Shown: positions 21,570-33,179 of the stretch, one piece after another | Layout: each line of letters opens with the position of its first letter | Numbering within the stretch: position 1 is the stretch's first letter | Origin: Endomychus coccineus | Lineage: Eukaryota; Arthropoda; Insecta; Coleoptera; Endomychidae | DNA: 64,000 bases | Assembly: GCA_958510875.1 (NCBI GenBank) | Contig: OY294070.1 | Location: 119,020,703-119,084,702 of the forward strand | Direction: 5' to 3' | Notes under the pieces: generated by a model | What the model was told of the DNA's origin: nothing | Database searches by the model: none | What the model saw: only the letters and a program-made list of their open reading frames with translations | Translations under genes and position numbers: made by a program

Positions 21570-23635
21570 TTGTTACAACTACCACCTGCTAGTTGAAGGT
21601 CTGTCACCTTGGCCCTCTTAAACATCCGTTCCCCGTTACAACCACAGAATATAACATTGCCAGCCTAACAATAACCTTGTTAGAAATACTTTTCACATAT
21701 GTTGCTGTTCAATCGAAACATCTCAATGTTTAAATTTGAAACTCGTTTTTAATTATTTTGGAAACCTTTCCAATACGATCAAATTATATTTTTGTAAAAA
21801 TTACTCATTATTGCACCGAACATTTTGTGTAGCAATGAAATTTTTTCTTCACATTGAAACTTCAATCCTATGTCAAAACGCTTTAGAAACGAAATGAGAC
21901 AAATGCGTTTACGACCTAGCAATCCTCAGAATCACGGAATACCAACAGCTTATATGAAAAGAAATACTTTACAATTATTTCCTTCCTCAATTCGCTCAGA
22001 GAATATGTAAATAGAATGCGGTTTCATTCATCGCATCTCGAATAATGTTTCCTTTCAAGTGGTTTCAATATAACTTTCATCATTTCTATTCATAAAGAAA
22101 AGAACATCAAACATATTCAAATGTGTGTTATCAAATATCTCTCACAAATGGAAAATCATTAGCATGAATATACGAACAAGCAAAGACAAAGTAAAGATCC
22201 AAGTAAAATGAGTTCTCTTATGTGAGAAATCTGAGAAAAATAAAGTAATTTAGCAAAGGGAAACGAATGGATAGGTATCAGATGATTTCCTACAATCCAA
22301 CCATTCCCATTTCCATTTTAATTCCGTTATTTTCTTGAGAAATGTCCTCCCGGTCATAAAACGAAGTTTTCATAACTATTGAGTGGTGGGGGTGGATACT
22401 ATTGCCCCGAGCCCTAGTAATGGGGGTCAGTGTTTTTAAGAATACGTAGCTTCTATATGGCAGAACACTGTTAAATGTTTCAACAAAATGTTTCTTAAAT
22501 TGGAACATTGTGTTTTACATAAGATTTAACTTGGTAAATTGCTAATTAAACCTAAAATGCTTTTCAAACGTAAACACAACAAGCCTTATTTTATTTCAAG
22601 GAACTAAATGTTAAAGTTCTATTTGTATAGTTGAATTCAACAATGATGATGTCGCGGTTGATGTTTGAGTTTATTTATTGGTTGTCAAGAATTTACTGGG
22701 TGAGGAGATGCAAAAAATAAATTCACTGGGCGCGAATAGCCCTCGCTATGCCTCTGCTCTATGCGGTTTAGACTTTTTAGGCCAGGGGCAAAAATTTTAT
22801 GGTCGATTCTTTTGCAAAAAGTTGCACTAAAACAATGATGGTGTTAAAAATTGTCTAAAGTTTGTGCTATTGTTTATATCTGCGTTGTAGTTGCAAATTT
22901 ATCGAAAAATGCCTACAAACCATGAACTGTATTTGAGATAATAGTTTGAAGTTTTGCATGGTGATAGATAATTTAACAAAACACGTCGACGACTCATTTG
23001 CTTACCAATAAATTGTTATTAGCCAATTAACAGTGTTTATAAACACATTTTTTACTCCGAATGTATTGTCTCAATCATTCCGTAAAACACCTCACGAACG
23101 AACTAGATTTTGGATATATATCACACAATATTTTTTCGCGACACACTTGTTTATATTTTTCAATGAATAAACAACTTAGCTGAACTGTTTATTAGCATGT
23201 AGAGACTTCCATTCAAATAAAAATTGATCTAATTGAGCTCATATTACCCATACCCTTTTTTCTTGTCAAAAATATGTTCAAGTATGTCCCCCCCATCACC
23301 CCATTAGTTCACCAAAATTTCACGAAACATTTTTTTGAACTGTTTTCTAGATATATCTCCTTGTAACACTAAAAAAACTCACCCTGTATGTATATGGATA
23401 ATTAAGATATTATACCAGATATGATAATATTGCAAATTAATCATACACATTCATCTGCAGTAATTTTGAGAATTGAAAAGAAATCATCGAGTATATTCTG
23501 GTATTATTCAATAATGCCGTCCCGGAATTTTTGCATACACGAGCACGCACTAGGTCTGAACGGCACTAATCTATACAATCTCCTGCTTTCAAGATATACA
23601 ATAACACTCACACAATAAAACTAGATTTGAAATTC
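21570..23635. other. Intergenic spacer, no gene seen
   Basis: AT-rich DNA between the POLRMT upstream elements and the AstC 3' end. Reading frames are short and lack coding character or recognisable domains. No repeat was noticed other than low-complexity runs. Confidence 0.5.
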
Positions 23636-23639
23636 AGGA

Positions 23640-23645
23640 TTTATT
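23640..23645 (-). promoter_or_regulatory. Candidate AstC polyadenylation signal
   Basis: AATAAA on the minus strand, about 315 bases downstream of the AstC stop codon. It would give a plausible 3' UTR length. Position and sequence are the only evidence. Confidence 0.4.
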
Positions 23646-23961
23646 TGATATATTACATGTCTTTATCCCATCCAAGGATTCAAAAATTTCTGACATTCAA
23701 CAGTGTTGTAGGTCACATGTAGATCATGACATTTCAGATTAGGAAGTTACAGATACATAACTTCGCTAAGCGTAAAATATTGATTCACCAATAATCATAT
23801 TTTAGTATTCCATAGAAGACAAAGATACGCCAAGGATATAATATAATGTATAGAAATAATGAATTTAAACTATTGGCTGGATATTAAGCTAATGATAATG
23901 TACTTAATGGTCGCAACTGTTAATGATGCGTTTGATATTTAGTTACATTTAACGTTGACAT

Positions 23962-24174
23962 TTATTTCCGGAAACAGCTGATTGGGTTAAAGTAACACTG
24001 ACGGTAATTACGGGCTTGACGTTTCATTTCTGCGTTGGCATACTCGTTCTCCATGGGGTATTCCATGGCGCCATTCTGGTCCATCATATCTGGTGATAAT
24101 CTTCTTAGTAATTCCCATTTCCAGGCCCTCAAGTTGGAGTTCAGCATGTCGTTCTTGTCGGGCCCAATGGCGAC
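23962..24174 (-). CDS. AstC: Allatostatin C precursor, exon with mature peptide
   Basis: Encodes the final 70 residues of the prepropeptide. The C-terminus is a KR dibasic site followed by QARNYRQCYFNPISCF and then RK and a stop. RQCYFNPISCF is the signature of insect allatostatin C; its two cysteines form a disulphide and the N-terminal Gln is likely cyclised. The mature peptide is secreted and acts on somatostatin-type G-protein-coupled receptors; in insects it inhibits juvenile hormone synthesis or gut activity. The acceptor ccgttttacag is clean and in phase 0, matching the phase of the signal-peptide exon. A further RR site occurs in the spacer (WELLRRLSPD). Confidence 0.95.
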   Translation of the reverse strand, partial: VAIGPDKNDMLNSNLRAWKWELLRRLSPDMMDQNGAMEYPMENEYANAEMKRQARNYRQCYFNPISCFRK

Positions 24175-24544
24175 CTGTAAAACGGGGTACAAATAAAATA
24201 TATGACATGAAATAATTTAGAAAGTATTCACTATAAATAAGCAATAATAACCTTTATCCACTAAAAATACTGTTAAAGTTACTACCAAGTTGCCATTAAC
24301 AGGGTGAACCAAATTGTAAATCAAAATGTGCCTGTTTGAATACTATTTGGGAATAATAATGTAAACAAGGAGTTAATGGCAGCTGGAGATCGGAATTTAA
24401 TAAATTGCTTTTTCCCACATGGGAAAATGACAAATTAGAGTTGAAAAGTAAAATATCACTCTAGTGATATGTGTATTAAAATGTAACTGTATTAACGCAT
24501 TTTAGGCGTCGATCGGTTAGTTACTACTCGGTAGGGAGTACACA

Positions 24545-24985
24545 ATACAACTATACGTGGGGAGGGTGAAAAGTTCCTGAAAAATAACACAGATAGCGTC
24601 ACAATCGGAATACCCATGTGACATTTGTGATGTACCATCTTTAACTAGAACGCATATGTTATTCAGTTCTGTTTTGACACCCATCGAAAACAAGCAACCT
24701 TGAAAATTTTTGTGAACAAAAAAGGGATTTTCGCGTCTCGATTAAACATTAATTCTTGCGTGGAAAAAAAAATCACGCAAACCAAATCATCGCTTGTGAA
24801 ACATTATGGGGACTCCTCACCACATTTACTGGTCAAGCACAATAAGAAAGATTTTTTGCACCGTTTCGTAACCGTGGACGAAACATGGATCCATCACAAC
24901 ACACCATGACCAAGGACCAGTCGAAACAGTGGACTTGTCGAACCGAAGCCGAAAAAGGCCAAAGTGAGGCCTTTATAGTTTCTTA
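24545..24985 (+). pseudogene. Mariner transposon remnant
   Basis: The 5' part (24555-24700) matches the segment at 40078-40260, including ATTTGTGATGTACCATCTTT and TTCTGTTTTGACACCCATCG. Downstream readings carry FLHRFVTVDETWIHHNTP and KDQSKQWT, diagnostic of mariner transposase around its first catalytic Asp (VDETW). The middle is deleted and the 3' end is missing. It lies in the AstC intron. Confidence 0.8.
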
Positions 24986-25698
24986 AAAAATATTCAGTAG
25001 CTGCAAAATTGAATTTGATTTCAAAATAGGATCTATGCGGTAACCTTCGAAAACTGTATGAAAATTGGTATCGCCAACTCGATTCGCTATAAGTGAAACT
25101 AATTTTTCCTACTATTGAAATTTAACTTTCGAGAATGGCGATGCTTTTTGCTACAGACATCATAGATTCATAAAAAAGATCTAGGCTGAAGTGTCATGAA
25201 CCATTGGATGTATTTCGTATCCAGTTACGTTTAATTTTCTGTATTACATAAGCGCAAACCTCGTTTCAAACGAAGTAAAATTCATTTTTTCTATAAAGCA
25301 GTCAGTTCAGGTTCAAGGTTTTGCCATTTGGAAGATTTTAGCATCACATCTTTAGGCTAAGTTTACTAGAAAACGTTTCAACAGGACCAGCCGCATACGA
25401 TACGACACGTGGCGTTGAACTCAAACCCATTCCAATAATAATTCAGTGAAGAAACTTTCTGAAGGAGAACTATCCGTTGAAGTTTTGTATACATATATTG
25501 CTTGTGTCACAATGAATGGAATAGTTTGAGAAATTGTGACCCTGTACTTCCGAACTAATGCACTTAAGGATAAACCACACGAAATTAATGGGCAGGTCCA
25601 GCTAGGTAATAGTTTGGCAAACTTTATTTGAACCGGTGAGTTTAGGAATTCAGTTTACATGCTACCTATGTTTATCATATTTTATTCTATTTATCAAA

Positions 25699-25880
25699 TA
25701 TTTATAAACAACTGTCCGCTAAAGGGTGAATGCGCCGGTTATATTCTGGGAAAGTGAATACGACAGCCTTCAATTATGTGATTTTGGCGGAACCAATTAT
25801 ATATAAACTAGCGATAAGAACCTGTCTCGTATTTCATAGTCACATTTGTTTGTTTGATGTAATTTTAGAATGTATATGGG
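25699..25880. repeat. Decayed duplicate of the AstC exon-1 neighbourhood (copy C)
   Basis: The stretch around 25775-25830 resembles, base by base with substitutions, the sequence covering the AstC signal-peptide exon at 29485-29545 (GGTTTTGCCAAAACCAAT versus GATTTTGGCGGAACCAAT). The preceding 70 bases match 28076-28140. There is no intact reading frame or start, so it does not encode a second peptide. Confidence 0.5.
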
Positions 25881-26139
25881 TCTTCGGTTTGTTTCTTTTC
25901 ATTATACCATTCCACTGATTTAATTTATAAGTAATCTAATACACTAAAAGAGTTCACACCTGTGGATATACTATGACACTAATAAGTACGAAATAATCAC
26001 CCTTATCCAACAGAATACTATTTTTTGGGATGGAGCTATTTTATAATTTATTGGTGTACAACAATTCGACATATACTGAAAACCTACTAAAACAAGTAGA
26101 TATATTAAAGCGGATTCATAAACATCATTGTCATTGAAT

Positions 26140-27960
26140 TTTTTTTTAAACTTTGACTCGAAAGGGAAATGTTCGAAGAACATCGTGTGAACCAGTAGTG
26201 GAATGTAGGGAGAGGAGATAGGCATTCGTATTTTTCTTGAAGGTTTCGAGGTTATAGGCATAGGGAAAGACCTCACTAGGTAAAGAGTTCCACAACATTG
26301 CTGTTCGATAGAAAAAGTGAGTTTGGTTGGAAGTTCGGCAAGCCTCGAGTTTGACAGTGTAGTGGTGACTAGTTTGAGCACGTCTAGTCCGCCTATCGGG
26401 AATCTATCGTCAAGGAATAACAGACGAGATTTCTGATCAACATCGCACATGGAAATATCTATAGAAGAGGAAGAGATCTCCCACATTTCTATGATGTTCT
26501 ACTGAGGTAAATGAACTCGTAAGTGTGATATCATCAATCAAACTCTCTTCTGGATAGAATCCAAGAGCTTCAGCGTATGTTTGGGAGCCGAACTCCAAAT
26601 ATGTGAACAGTACTACAGAACAGGTCGAATCTGTGCTTTGTAGATTATGATGAGCTGCTGGAATGTGAAGTAGCTCTTGGCACAGAAAAGAAAAGCTTTT
26701 GTGAAGCGGTTTTCGCAATGGACCTCACATGATCGTCCCACGAGAGGGTGCTGTTGATGGTGATACCGAGCATTGTTATAAAAGACTTCATAGGAATAGT
26801 TGTACCTGACATCATCATATTAGGGATTGTGGGATCCACCTTCCTAGAAAAGACGCAAGCTTGAGTTTTGCTTGCATTAAACTCTACTAGATTATCGGAT
26901 CTCCATTTTAAATACTTTGCCAGATCTCCATTGATTGCGTCAACCTGTTTCTGTCTCGCTAATCTGACTTCATTGGATGATATCGGGACTCTAGATGAGA
27001 AAGCGGTATGAATTGTACCATCATCTGCAAAGCTGTGGAAGGGACAGGTGGTCACTTACAGTACATCAATAATATGGAGCAGAAACAAAGTTGGTGACAA
27101 TACATATCCCTGTGGAACGCCATTGTATCGAAGGATACTGCTCCAACCACCACAAGGAGTGATCTGTCTGAGTGAAAACTCGATAAGTGATATGACGGAA
27201 GTTTCCCAAGAAGGCTTTGATGCCAGACTCGGTTAAATGTTTTAGGGATACAAAATGATACAGCTAGAGATTCCCCGTGTGTTTCAATAGATTTCTGCCA
27301 TATATGTGTCACATAGGCAAGCAGGTCTCCTGTTAATCTCTGCTGACGAAAGCTATATTGCCGGTCATTCACAATTTTGTAGTTCTCTAGGCATTTGATA
27401 AGCTCGATGCTTTCTCCATTACTTTAGAAATCACAGGTAATAGTGCAATGGGTCTATAATTATTAATAAGGGTCTTCTTTCCTTTTTTTTTGGAATTGAA
27501 AATGGTTGCACTCTAGCTGTTTTCCAGCTGGAAGGAAACACGTCAAGTTTCTGTGAAAGGGTAACCAACCTGCAGAGAACTGGTTTCAATTCAGGCGCAC
27601 ATTCCTTGAGAACAACAGGTGGAATTCCGTCTGGTTCCATAGACTTTTTGGCATTGAGATCAAACAGAATGCACCTATTTGGGCGCTGACGGAAGACAAT
27701 TGCAAGCATATAGCTACCGATGGCAGCAATATTAGGAGGGTCTTCCCCTTGTGGATCCAAAGTTGAATTAGTTTCAAACATTGCGGCAAAAAGGTTGGCT
27801 CTTTGTTGTGGTGTAGTAGTCAGTGTGACATCATCTTTGGTTAAGGGAGGAAATGAACTGGAAGTGAGATTCCAACCAATTGCTTTGGCGACAGTCCATT
27901 CGGGCATTCGATAGGCTTTGATCTTACTGTGGCATTACATGCCTCTTTCGAAACGTTTAT
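26140..27960 (-). pseudogene. LINE family A copy 1 (I/jockey-type reverse transcriptase)
   Basis: Broken minus-strand frames read in order: MEPDGIPPVVLKECAPELKP (27600s), RLTGDLLAYVTHIWQKSIE (27300s), SFADDGTIHTAF (27020s, the catalytic ADD motif), VEFNASKTQACVFSRK, LGITINSTLSWDDHVRSIAK, and the C-terminal region near 26300. The order is that of a non-LTR retrotransposon reverse transcriptase. Several frameshifts and stops make it non-functional. The 3' end is a short A-run (T-run on the plus strand at 26143-26151). It is inserted in the AstC intron. Confidence 0.88.
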
Positions 27961-28075
27961 TGTTACCGCAAATGGTATTCAAACAGGTACATTTTTTTTT
28001 CTAATTTAATCTACTTGGTAGCTGAAAGATCCTTAATTTTTAGTGGATAAGGGTGATTATTTCGTACCTATTCAT

Positions 28076-28190
28076 ATTATAAACAATTGTCAGTTAAATG
28101 GCGAAGGCGCCGGTTAAATTATGTTGTCTTGAATATGTGGTTTTGCACGAACCGGTTATGCTGAGTGTTCTGTCGAAAACGCACACAAGC
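28076..28190. repeat. Decayed duplicate of the AstC exon-1 neighbourhood (copy B)
   Basis: AATATGTGGTTTTGCACGAA at 28127 parallels AATATGTGGTTTTGCCAAAA in the AstC signal exon. Upstream it matches 25699-25760 (TATAAACAATTGTC, GCGCCGGTTA). No start codon or splice donor is kept. Confidence 0.5.
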
Positions 28191-29340
28191 AGTATTTTGA
28201 GTACCAATAATGATACCAATCTCAAAATTTATACACAGCTATAATCGATTATTTGCTGGTTATTGTCAAAATGGCGGAACTTCCAGTTGCAAGTGGACAT
28301 CAACTTCGTTATTTTAAACTGAAAGCTACATTTTTGTCTTTTTAGATTCTTCATGGATTTTTGAGATAATCTTTATCAGCATTCCCTATATCCAGGTCCA
28401 GCCGTTTTCCAAATATTCAGACATTTTTAGAATTTTTGAATTTGCACCTTCCTCTGTGAAACTCAATAACTATCAATTTTGAATATTTTGAAATCGTTTT
28501 TGAGCATCAAATGTATCTTTCCTTTTGGTACATTAATTATTGGGGAAAATATTCAAAAATCCCATAAATTTGGGAAACATTTGAGGAAATTCAACTTCAC
28601 ATACTCAATTTTCCGAATTAAATGGCATTTTTATTTTACTAAATGATGGAGTTTAAATTCCGGATCGATCTGTATCAATATTCTCTACGTCTATGTATGA
28701 TAGCTATGATGACTTGTTGTTGACATTAAAGGATATTCCGTTTCACATAGTTTACCCGAAATAGAGGAATGTCATGATTTTCAACGTAAACAAGAATAAC
28801 CCAGCAAGGAGTAGTTATATTAATAATATTAAAATAATAATATTTCTCATTTTCATGGAAAACTATGCCAAAATAGATTCCCCTCAATACCATCAAAAAG
28901 TCATCATAACTTGAAAACTATCGAGTATTTGTATTGCCCATATAATTTGGAATTTAATTCTTCTTCATCTAGTGAAAGAAAAAAATGACTATTTTCAAAC
29001 TTTTCCCAAAAATGTGGGGGATTTATATTTCCTCAATAATAAATACACCAAAAGAGATCTTCTTCTTCTTGATTCTCGAAAAAAGTTTGAAATATTCGAA
29101 AATGACATAGTCATTGATCATTAAAAAAGGAGGTGCAAATACAAAAATTTGCAAGAAATTCTGAATATTTTTGGAAATGTAATGAAACAAAAACTGCCAA
29201 AAATAACGAAGTGGACATCAACTTTCGGTACAGCCAGAAGTTTCGCCCTGTTGAAAATTCGTTGTGCAGCTAATAATCGATTATGGCTATGTACAAATTT
29301 TTGGGTTGGTATCATTATTAGAAAAGTCAATAAACAAGTG
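28185..29340. repeat. Large diverged palindrome in the AstC intron
   Basis: The left arm (about 28190-28600) and right arm (about 28950-29340) are inverted copies. AATAATGATACCAATCTCAA and TATAATCGATTATTTGCTGG on the left have complements near 29262-29325; TTTGAATTTGCACC on the left has its complement near 29130-29145. The arms are clearly diverged, so the duplication is not recent. The right arm ends about 140 bases from the AstC signal exon, and copy B of that exon's neighbourhood abuts the left arm. Confidence 0.7.
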
Positions 29341-29474
29341 TTAAGCTGTCCCAATTATCCGTGTTTGTTTTATGAACTTTATAGATCGATTTTGTTTTTC
29401 GGTTTTTTGCTCCTTATGATACGATTCCATGGAGAATTGAGTTAATTTATGAATTGAGGGAAGTGTATACTCAC

Positions 29475-29591
29475 TTGGTTATCACCAATATGTGGTTTTG
29501 CCAAAACCAATTGTATAGAAAGAAGCGACAAGAACAGAAATGACCTGGTCAGAAGTTGAATGATGTCTGTCCGCATTGTTGGATTATTGAA
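29475..29591 (-). CDS. AstC: Allatostatin C precursor, signal-peptide exon
   Basis: The coding part runs from ATG at 29576 to the donor CAA|gtgagt and encodes 34 residues: MRTDIIQLLTRSFLFLSLLS, then IQLVLA and KPHIGDNQ. This is a typical signal peptide, with cleavage expected after VLA. A splice acceptor (tatttcag) 15 bases upstream of the ATG implies at least one more 5' UTR exon at higher coordinates. It ends in phase 0 and joins directly to 24174, giving a 104-residue precursor, a normal size for AstC. An additional short internal exon cannot be excluded. The link to the downstream exon is inferred from phase, strand and signal-peptide logic. Confidence 0.78.
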
Positions 29592-29639
29592 CTGAAATAA
29601 AATACACACTTGATTACAACAGATAGATAGATTATTATA

Positions 29640-30300
29640 TATTATAAACAGTCTTCCAGATGGCGATGTAATATTGTCACATCCAGAAAACTGTCCTAAG
29701 AATTTGAAAAAAGTTCGAGATACATTGGAAATGAATGGCTACACAAAAAAGTTGTTCAACCCCATCATTAAAGAAGGAATGAATAAAATCTATACCGGTA
29801 CATCATATATAAATAATATAGACTGTGATAAAAATAATTTTATAGCATTACCATACATTCCGGGGAGAAAATTGAGAGCTGTTTAAAGAAGAATGACATA
29901 ATATTGCGCATAAGCCTACTAATAGTGTTGGTAAATATTTTTCCTATCTACAACCGTTAATACCTAAGGGTGAAGAAACTCACATGGTATATACATTGAA
30001 TTATTTAGATTGCGATGGGACTTATACAGGAATCTCTAAACAACATTTAGAAGGAAAAATGTATGGCCATAAGTATCGCACTAAAAGCAAACACTTAGAA
30101 AATTCCACTGCTCTTGCTAAGCATTGTTTTGATTATATTCGACTATAAAAATGCTAATATTTTGACTAAAGAAACTAATTATTATGTACCATCTATCTCC
30201 TGGAGATGATTCACATAAAACGTGATGCTAATTTTGCAAACACTAGAACTGATATACAATCATTGAGTCAAATTGATACAAATTTAATTAACTAAGCACT
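29640..30300 (+). pseudogene. Penelope-like element fragment with GIY-YIG domain
   Basis: Frames read PENCPKNLKKVRDTLEMNGY and FIALPYIPG, then, after a frameshift, YTLNYLDCDGTYTGISKQHL and KMYGHKYRTKSK. The first matches the segment after the reverse transcriptase of Penelope-like elements, the second their GIY-YIG endonuclease. The reading ends in multiple stops. The family differs from the copies at 30305 and 36250, so at least two Penelope lineages are present. Confidence 0.75.
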
Positions 30301-30304
30301 AGAA

Positions 30305-30758
30305 AATTTCTACGTATCTCTTGGCTTCCGAATAGATTCCGTGTCACAGTAGCGCGACTTGATGCCGACGTTACCCCAACCATTACAGGTGGCATCTTCA
30401 AGGCAGGCTTGAGGCTTCAACTGAACTGATTCTTCTGATTTCTGTAGCAGTATCAATTGTGAAAGAAAAAACCTTACAGCTACATAGCTCACTGCCTTTA
30501 TTCCGGTGGTTGACACTGTTCTGGCACCTGACCCTTCCGTTATGAGATTATGTGCGAAGTGGAATTTTCGAGGATGGATTTCCAAATGTTTGAAAGGTAA
30601 TATCCTGAGTCATGGATCAGATTATTTGGAAGTTTTAGCATTTCTATTGCTTCGAGAATTTTTCGCTCGGGGCTCGGGCTAGGATTTTCGAATTTTAGTA
30701 CGACTACTGTACATAATTCAATTCTAAGCCTAACTATTTTATTTACATTTGGCACAAC
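30305..30758 (-). pseudogene. Penelope-like element, 3' part, interrupted by a hAT element
   Basis: The minus-strand frame reads SPERKILEAIEMLKLPNNLI and SGYYLSNIWKSILENSTSH, homologous to the end of the GIY-YIG domain at 36890-37020. It is followed by the family's 3' tail (ATGCCACCTGTAATGG). It is broken upstream by the hAT insertion at 30759. Confidence 0.7.
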
Positions 30759-31497
30759 CAGGGCCGGATTAACACTATGAGTTGCCCTAAGCACAACAAA
30801 TTTTGGGGGCCCCTCCCCCCCTTTTTTTTTAAATTACTCTTTATTCATAGAATAAAATAATTTGTAGAGTAATATGATGCTCTAAATCGTGAAGAAGGTT
30901 ATTGCCAGGAAAATAAGTACATAAATGAATATTTACACTATTAGTACGTCTTCTTAATTTGACATAATATACAATGCGTAACTACATTAATCACTTTTAC
31001 AATTGCACTTTTGGAAACTTATCCGCTGAATGATTCGCTTATATCTAACTGACTCAGAACAATCCTTTCCTGCACTTTCTAGCCGCAAAATCTTTTATAA
31101 GGTCATCAAAGCTGATTCGACGCAATACATCAGCTTCCATGCACAGTAGTGCAAGCGAGTCTAACCTATCATGTCGCATATTTGTCCTCAAATGGTTTTT
31201 AATGCGTTTTAACTTGCCACTGCACTGCACTTCCAAGATGAAGAGTAGTTATAAGCGCGAATTATTCGCCTTTAATACAAAATCAACTAAGTCTTGCTTG
31301 ACTACTTTTAGATATTACCAGTCGTTAGGCATACGCAAACTTTTATATTCCAGTAATTTCTTTACTTCGTTATTTTTTCCCAGAAAAATGGTCATTATTA
31401 GTTTTTTAATTTTCAATTTTAACAATTTCTGCGGGCCCCCAAAATGTCGGGGCCCTAAGCTATAGCTTAGTCAAGCTTATGCTATAATCCAGCACTG
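30759..31497 (-). mobile_element. 739-bp hAT derivative with 8-bp target duplication
   Basis: The ends are CAGGGCCGGATTAACACTAT and, read inward from the other side, CAGTGCTGGATTATAGCATA. The 8-base sequence GGCACAAC is repeated directly at 30751-30758 and 31498-31505. On the minus strand, 31236-31054 encodes KLKRIKNHLRTNMRHDRLDS, the C-terminal dimerisation region of hAT transposases. The rest of the transposase is absent, so this is an internally deleted, non-autonomous copy. It is inserted into a Penelope-like element. Confidence 0.9.
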
Positions 31498-32025
31498 GGC
31501 ACAACAGATATTGCCAAACAGTGGCAGCTCATAGTTATTCTCTGTGAGGAAGCTGAAGAGCTTGGAAATTGCTAGGAATTCATGACGAGTTGTAATACAT
31601 TGAATATTTCAGTCGTCAGCCAGTTTTTATGTACTTCATCAAACTTTTGAGAGAAATATATCATAAATGAATATTATCTTACAATCAAACATAGTGAGAC
31701 ACATGTATTCTCGAAGGAGAAGCCTTGCTCCTCCAATAATAGTCCATGCTATAGTTCGGAGAAGGTTGAACTACATGCTGATTGATTGACACTCACGGTC
31801 GGAACCTTATCGATTCATCATTTGTTATGCTATAATGAATATAAGAAATGTGTTGTATGTTTATATTCAATAAACATTATTATGACATAAAAAAATAGAA
31901 TATTGTGAGTTATCTAATTTAGGATTTCGTGTTGGAAGTTAATAAACAAAGTCTTGGGTCACCAGGATGAACAGTGACGAAGCAGACGTGAAATCACTGA
32001 TCCATCTCAAAAAGCAGTCTCGAAA

Positions 32026-32480
32026 ATGTTTGGCGAACCTAGATGTTCCAACATCATCTACCGGAAAGTTCATGAGAAGAGCTAAACAGAAGCCTGGGAC
32101 TAAAATACGTGTTATCACCTTTCAACATGGTGAACCAAAACTATTGACTTCAAACACGAAATGTGTTTGTATTTCATTATGCATTGTTACGAGACCGTCA
32201 CCTATCGGCAGTATTTGCAACTTTACCTCGTCGATTCTTTGAATCGCGAGAAATCGTTTGTCAATGCGTAGCATTGTGAATGGCATGCTCAGTGGAACAT
32301 CTGCTTTTTGGCAGAAGGTGCTGGAACATCTATGCTCGCCAAACATTTCCGACACTTTCGGAGATGGTTGATCAGAGACTTCAGGTCTACTTCGTCCCAG
32401 TGACGAGTTCATGAGTAGAGCGAAACAGCTAGCTGGGACTAAAAGACGTGTTGTCACTTTTGGTGATCCAGAACTTTGTG
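32026..32480. repeat. Direct and inverted internal duplications, unrecognised
   Basis: GTTCATGAGAAGAGCTAAAC (32068) is repeated as GTTCATGAGTAGAGCGAAAC (32408) with about 70 bases of similar downstream sequence. TGTTTGGCGAACCTAGATGT (32027) is mirrored by ACATCTATGCTCGCCAAACA near 32326-32345. The reading frames are open for about 90-140 residues on both strands, but I recognise no domain. It may be a rearranged piece of a gene or transposon. Confidence 0.5.
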
Positions 32481-33179
32481 TTATTTTATAAGTTGAAAAC
32501 GCGTTCATTATTCTCTGAATTAAATTGAGGAAACGATGTTGACATACTCTCACGTTCTCACGCAGTTTTTATGGTGAAAAGTGTGTCAATTTATTTACAA
32601 TAGCAGCTTGGTGGCGGCCCCATTTGCATGCATTAATTAACATCACAAATGGTCTAAAAAAACGAAGGCGCAAAACTGGAAACTGTAAAAATTCAAACGA
32701 TCAAATTGAATTTGTTACTGATTCAAAGGGAAATTGCAGCATGCTATTACCTATTAGCGAGTGAATAAATAAATCCCATTTACCGAGACGAAATTTTGCA
32801 TTAATTAGCGAATCGAGCAAGACTCTTGACAGGGAATTAATGGCGCTTTTAATCTTTATTATTCGAGGTTCACTTTATGTCATAGCGAGCAATCAATATT
32901 GTTTTGAGTACATGTATTCATTTTATCATTTCTTCGGTAAGACAAAGTTGCCGACATTCCATTATATTAACTTTCACAAAAGGCACGTTCCGTCTTTTGA
33001 TCAAAACTAACTAACTTCCGGAGGAGTGTATCCACGTTATAATAATAGCATGTTTTGAACGGCAAAGAGAACTTACTGAGTAAATTTCTGACAAATATGC
33101 CAAAAATAATATGGAGTTATCAACTTGAATCATCTTCAGGAAGACCTAATTTTAGTTTCGATTCCTTTAACTCCCGCCA

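Noticed and set aside
25730..25918. Plus-strand 62-residue hydrophobic frame
   Set aside because: The segment is better explained as a decayed copy of the AstC exon-1 region on the other strand.
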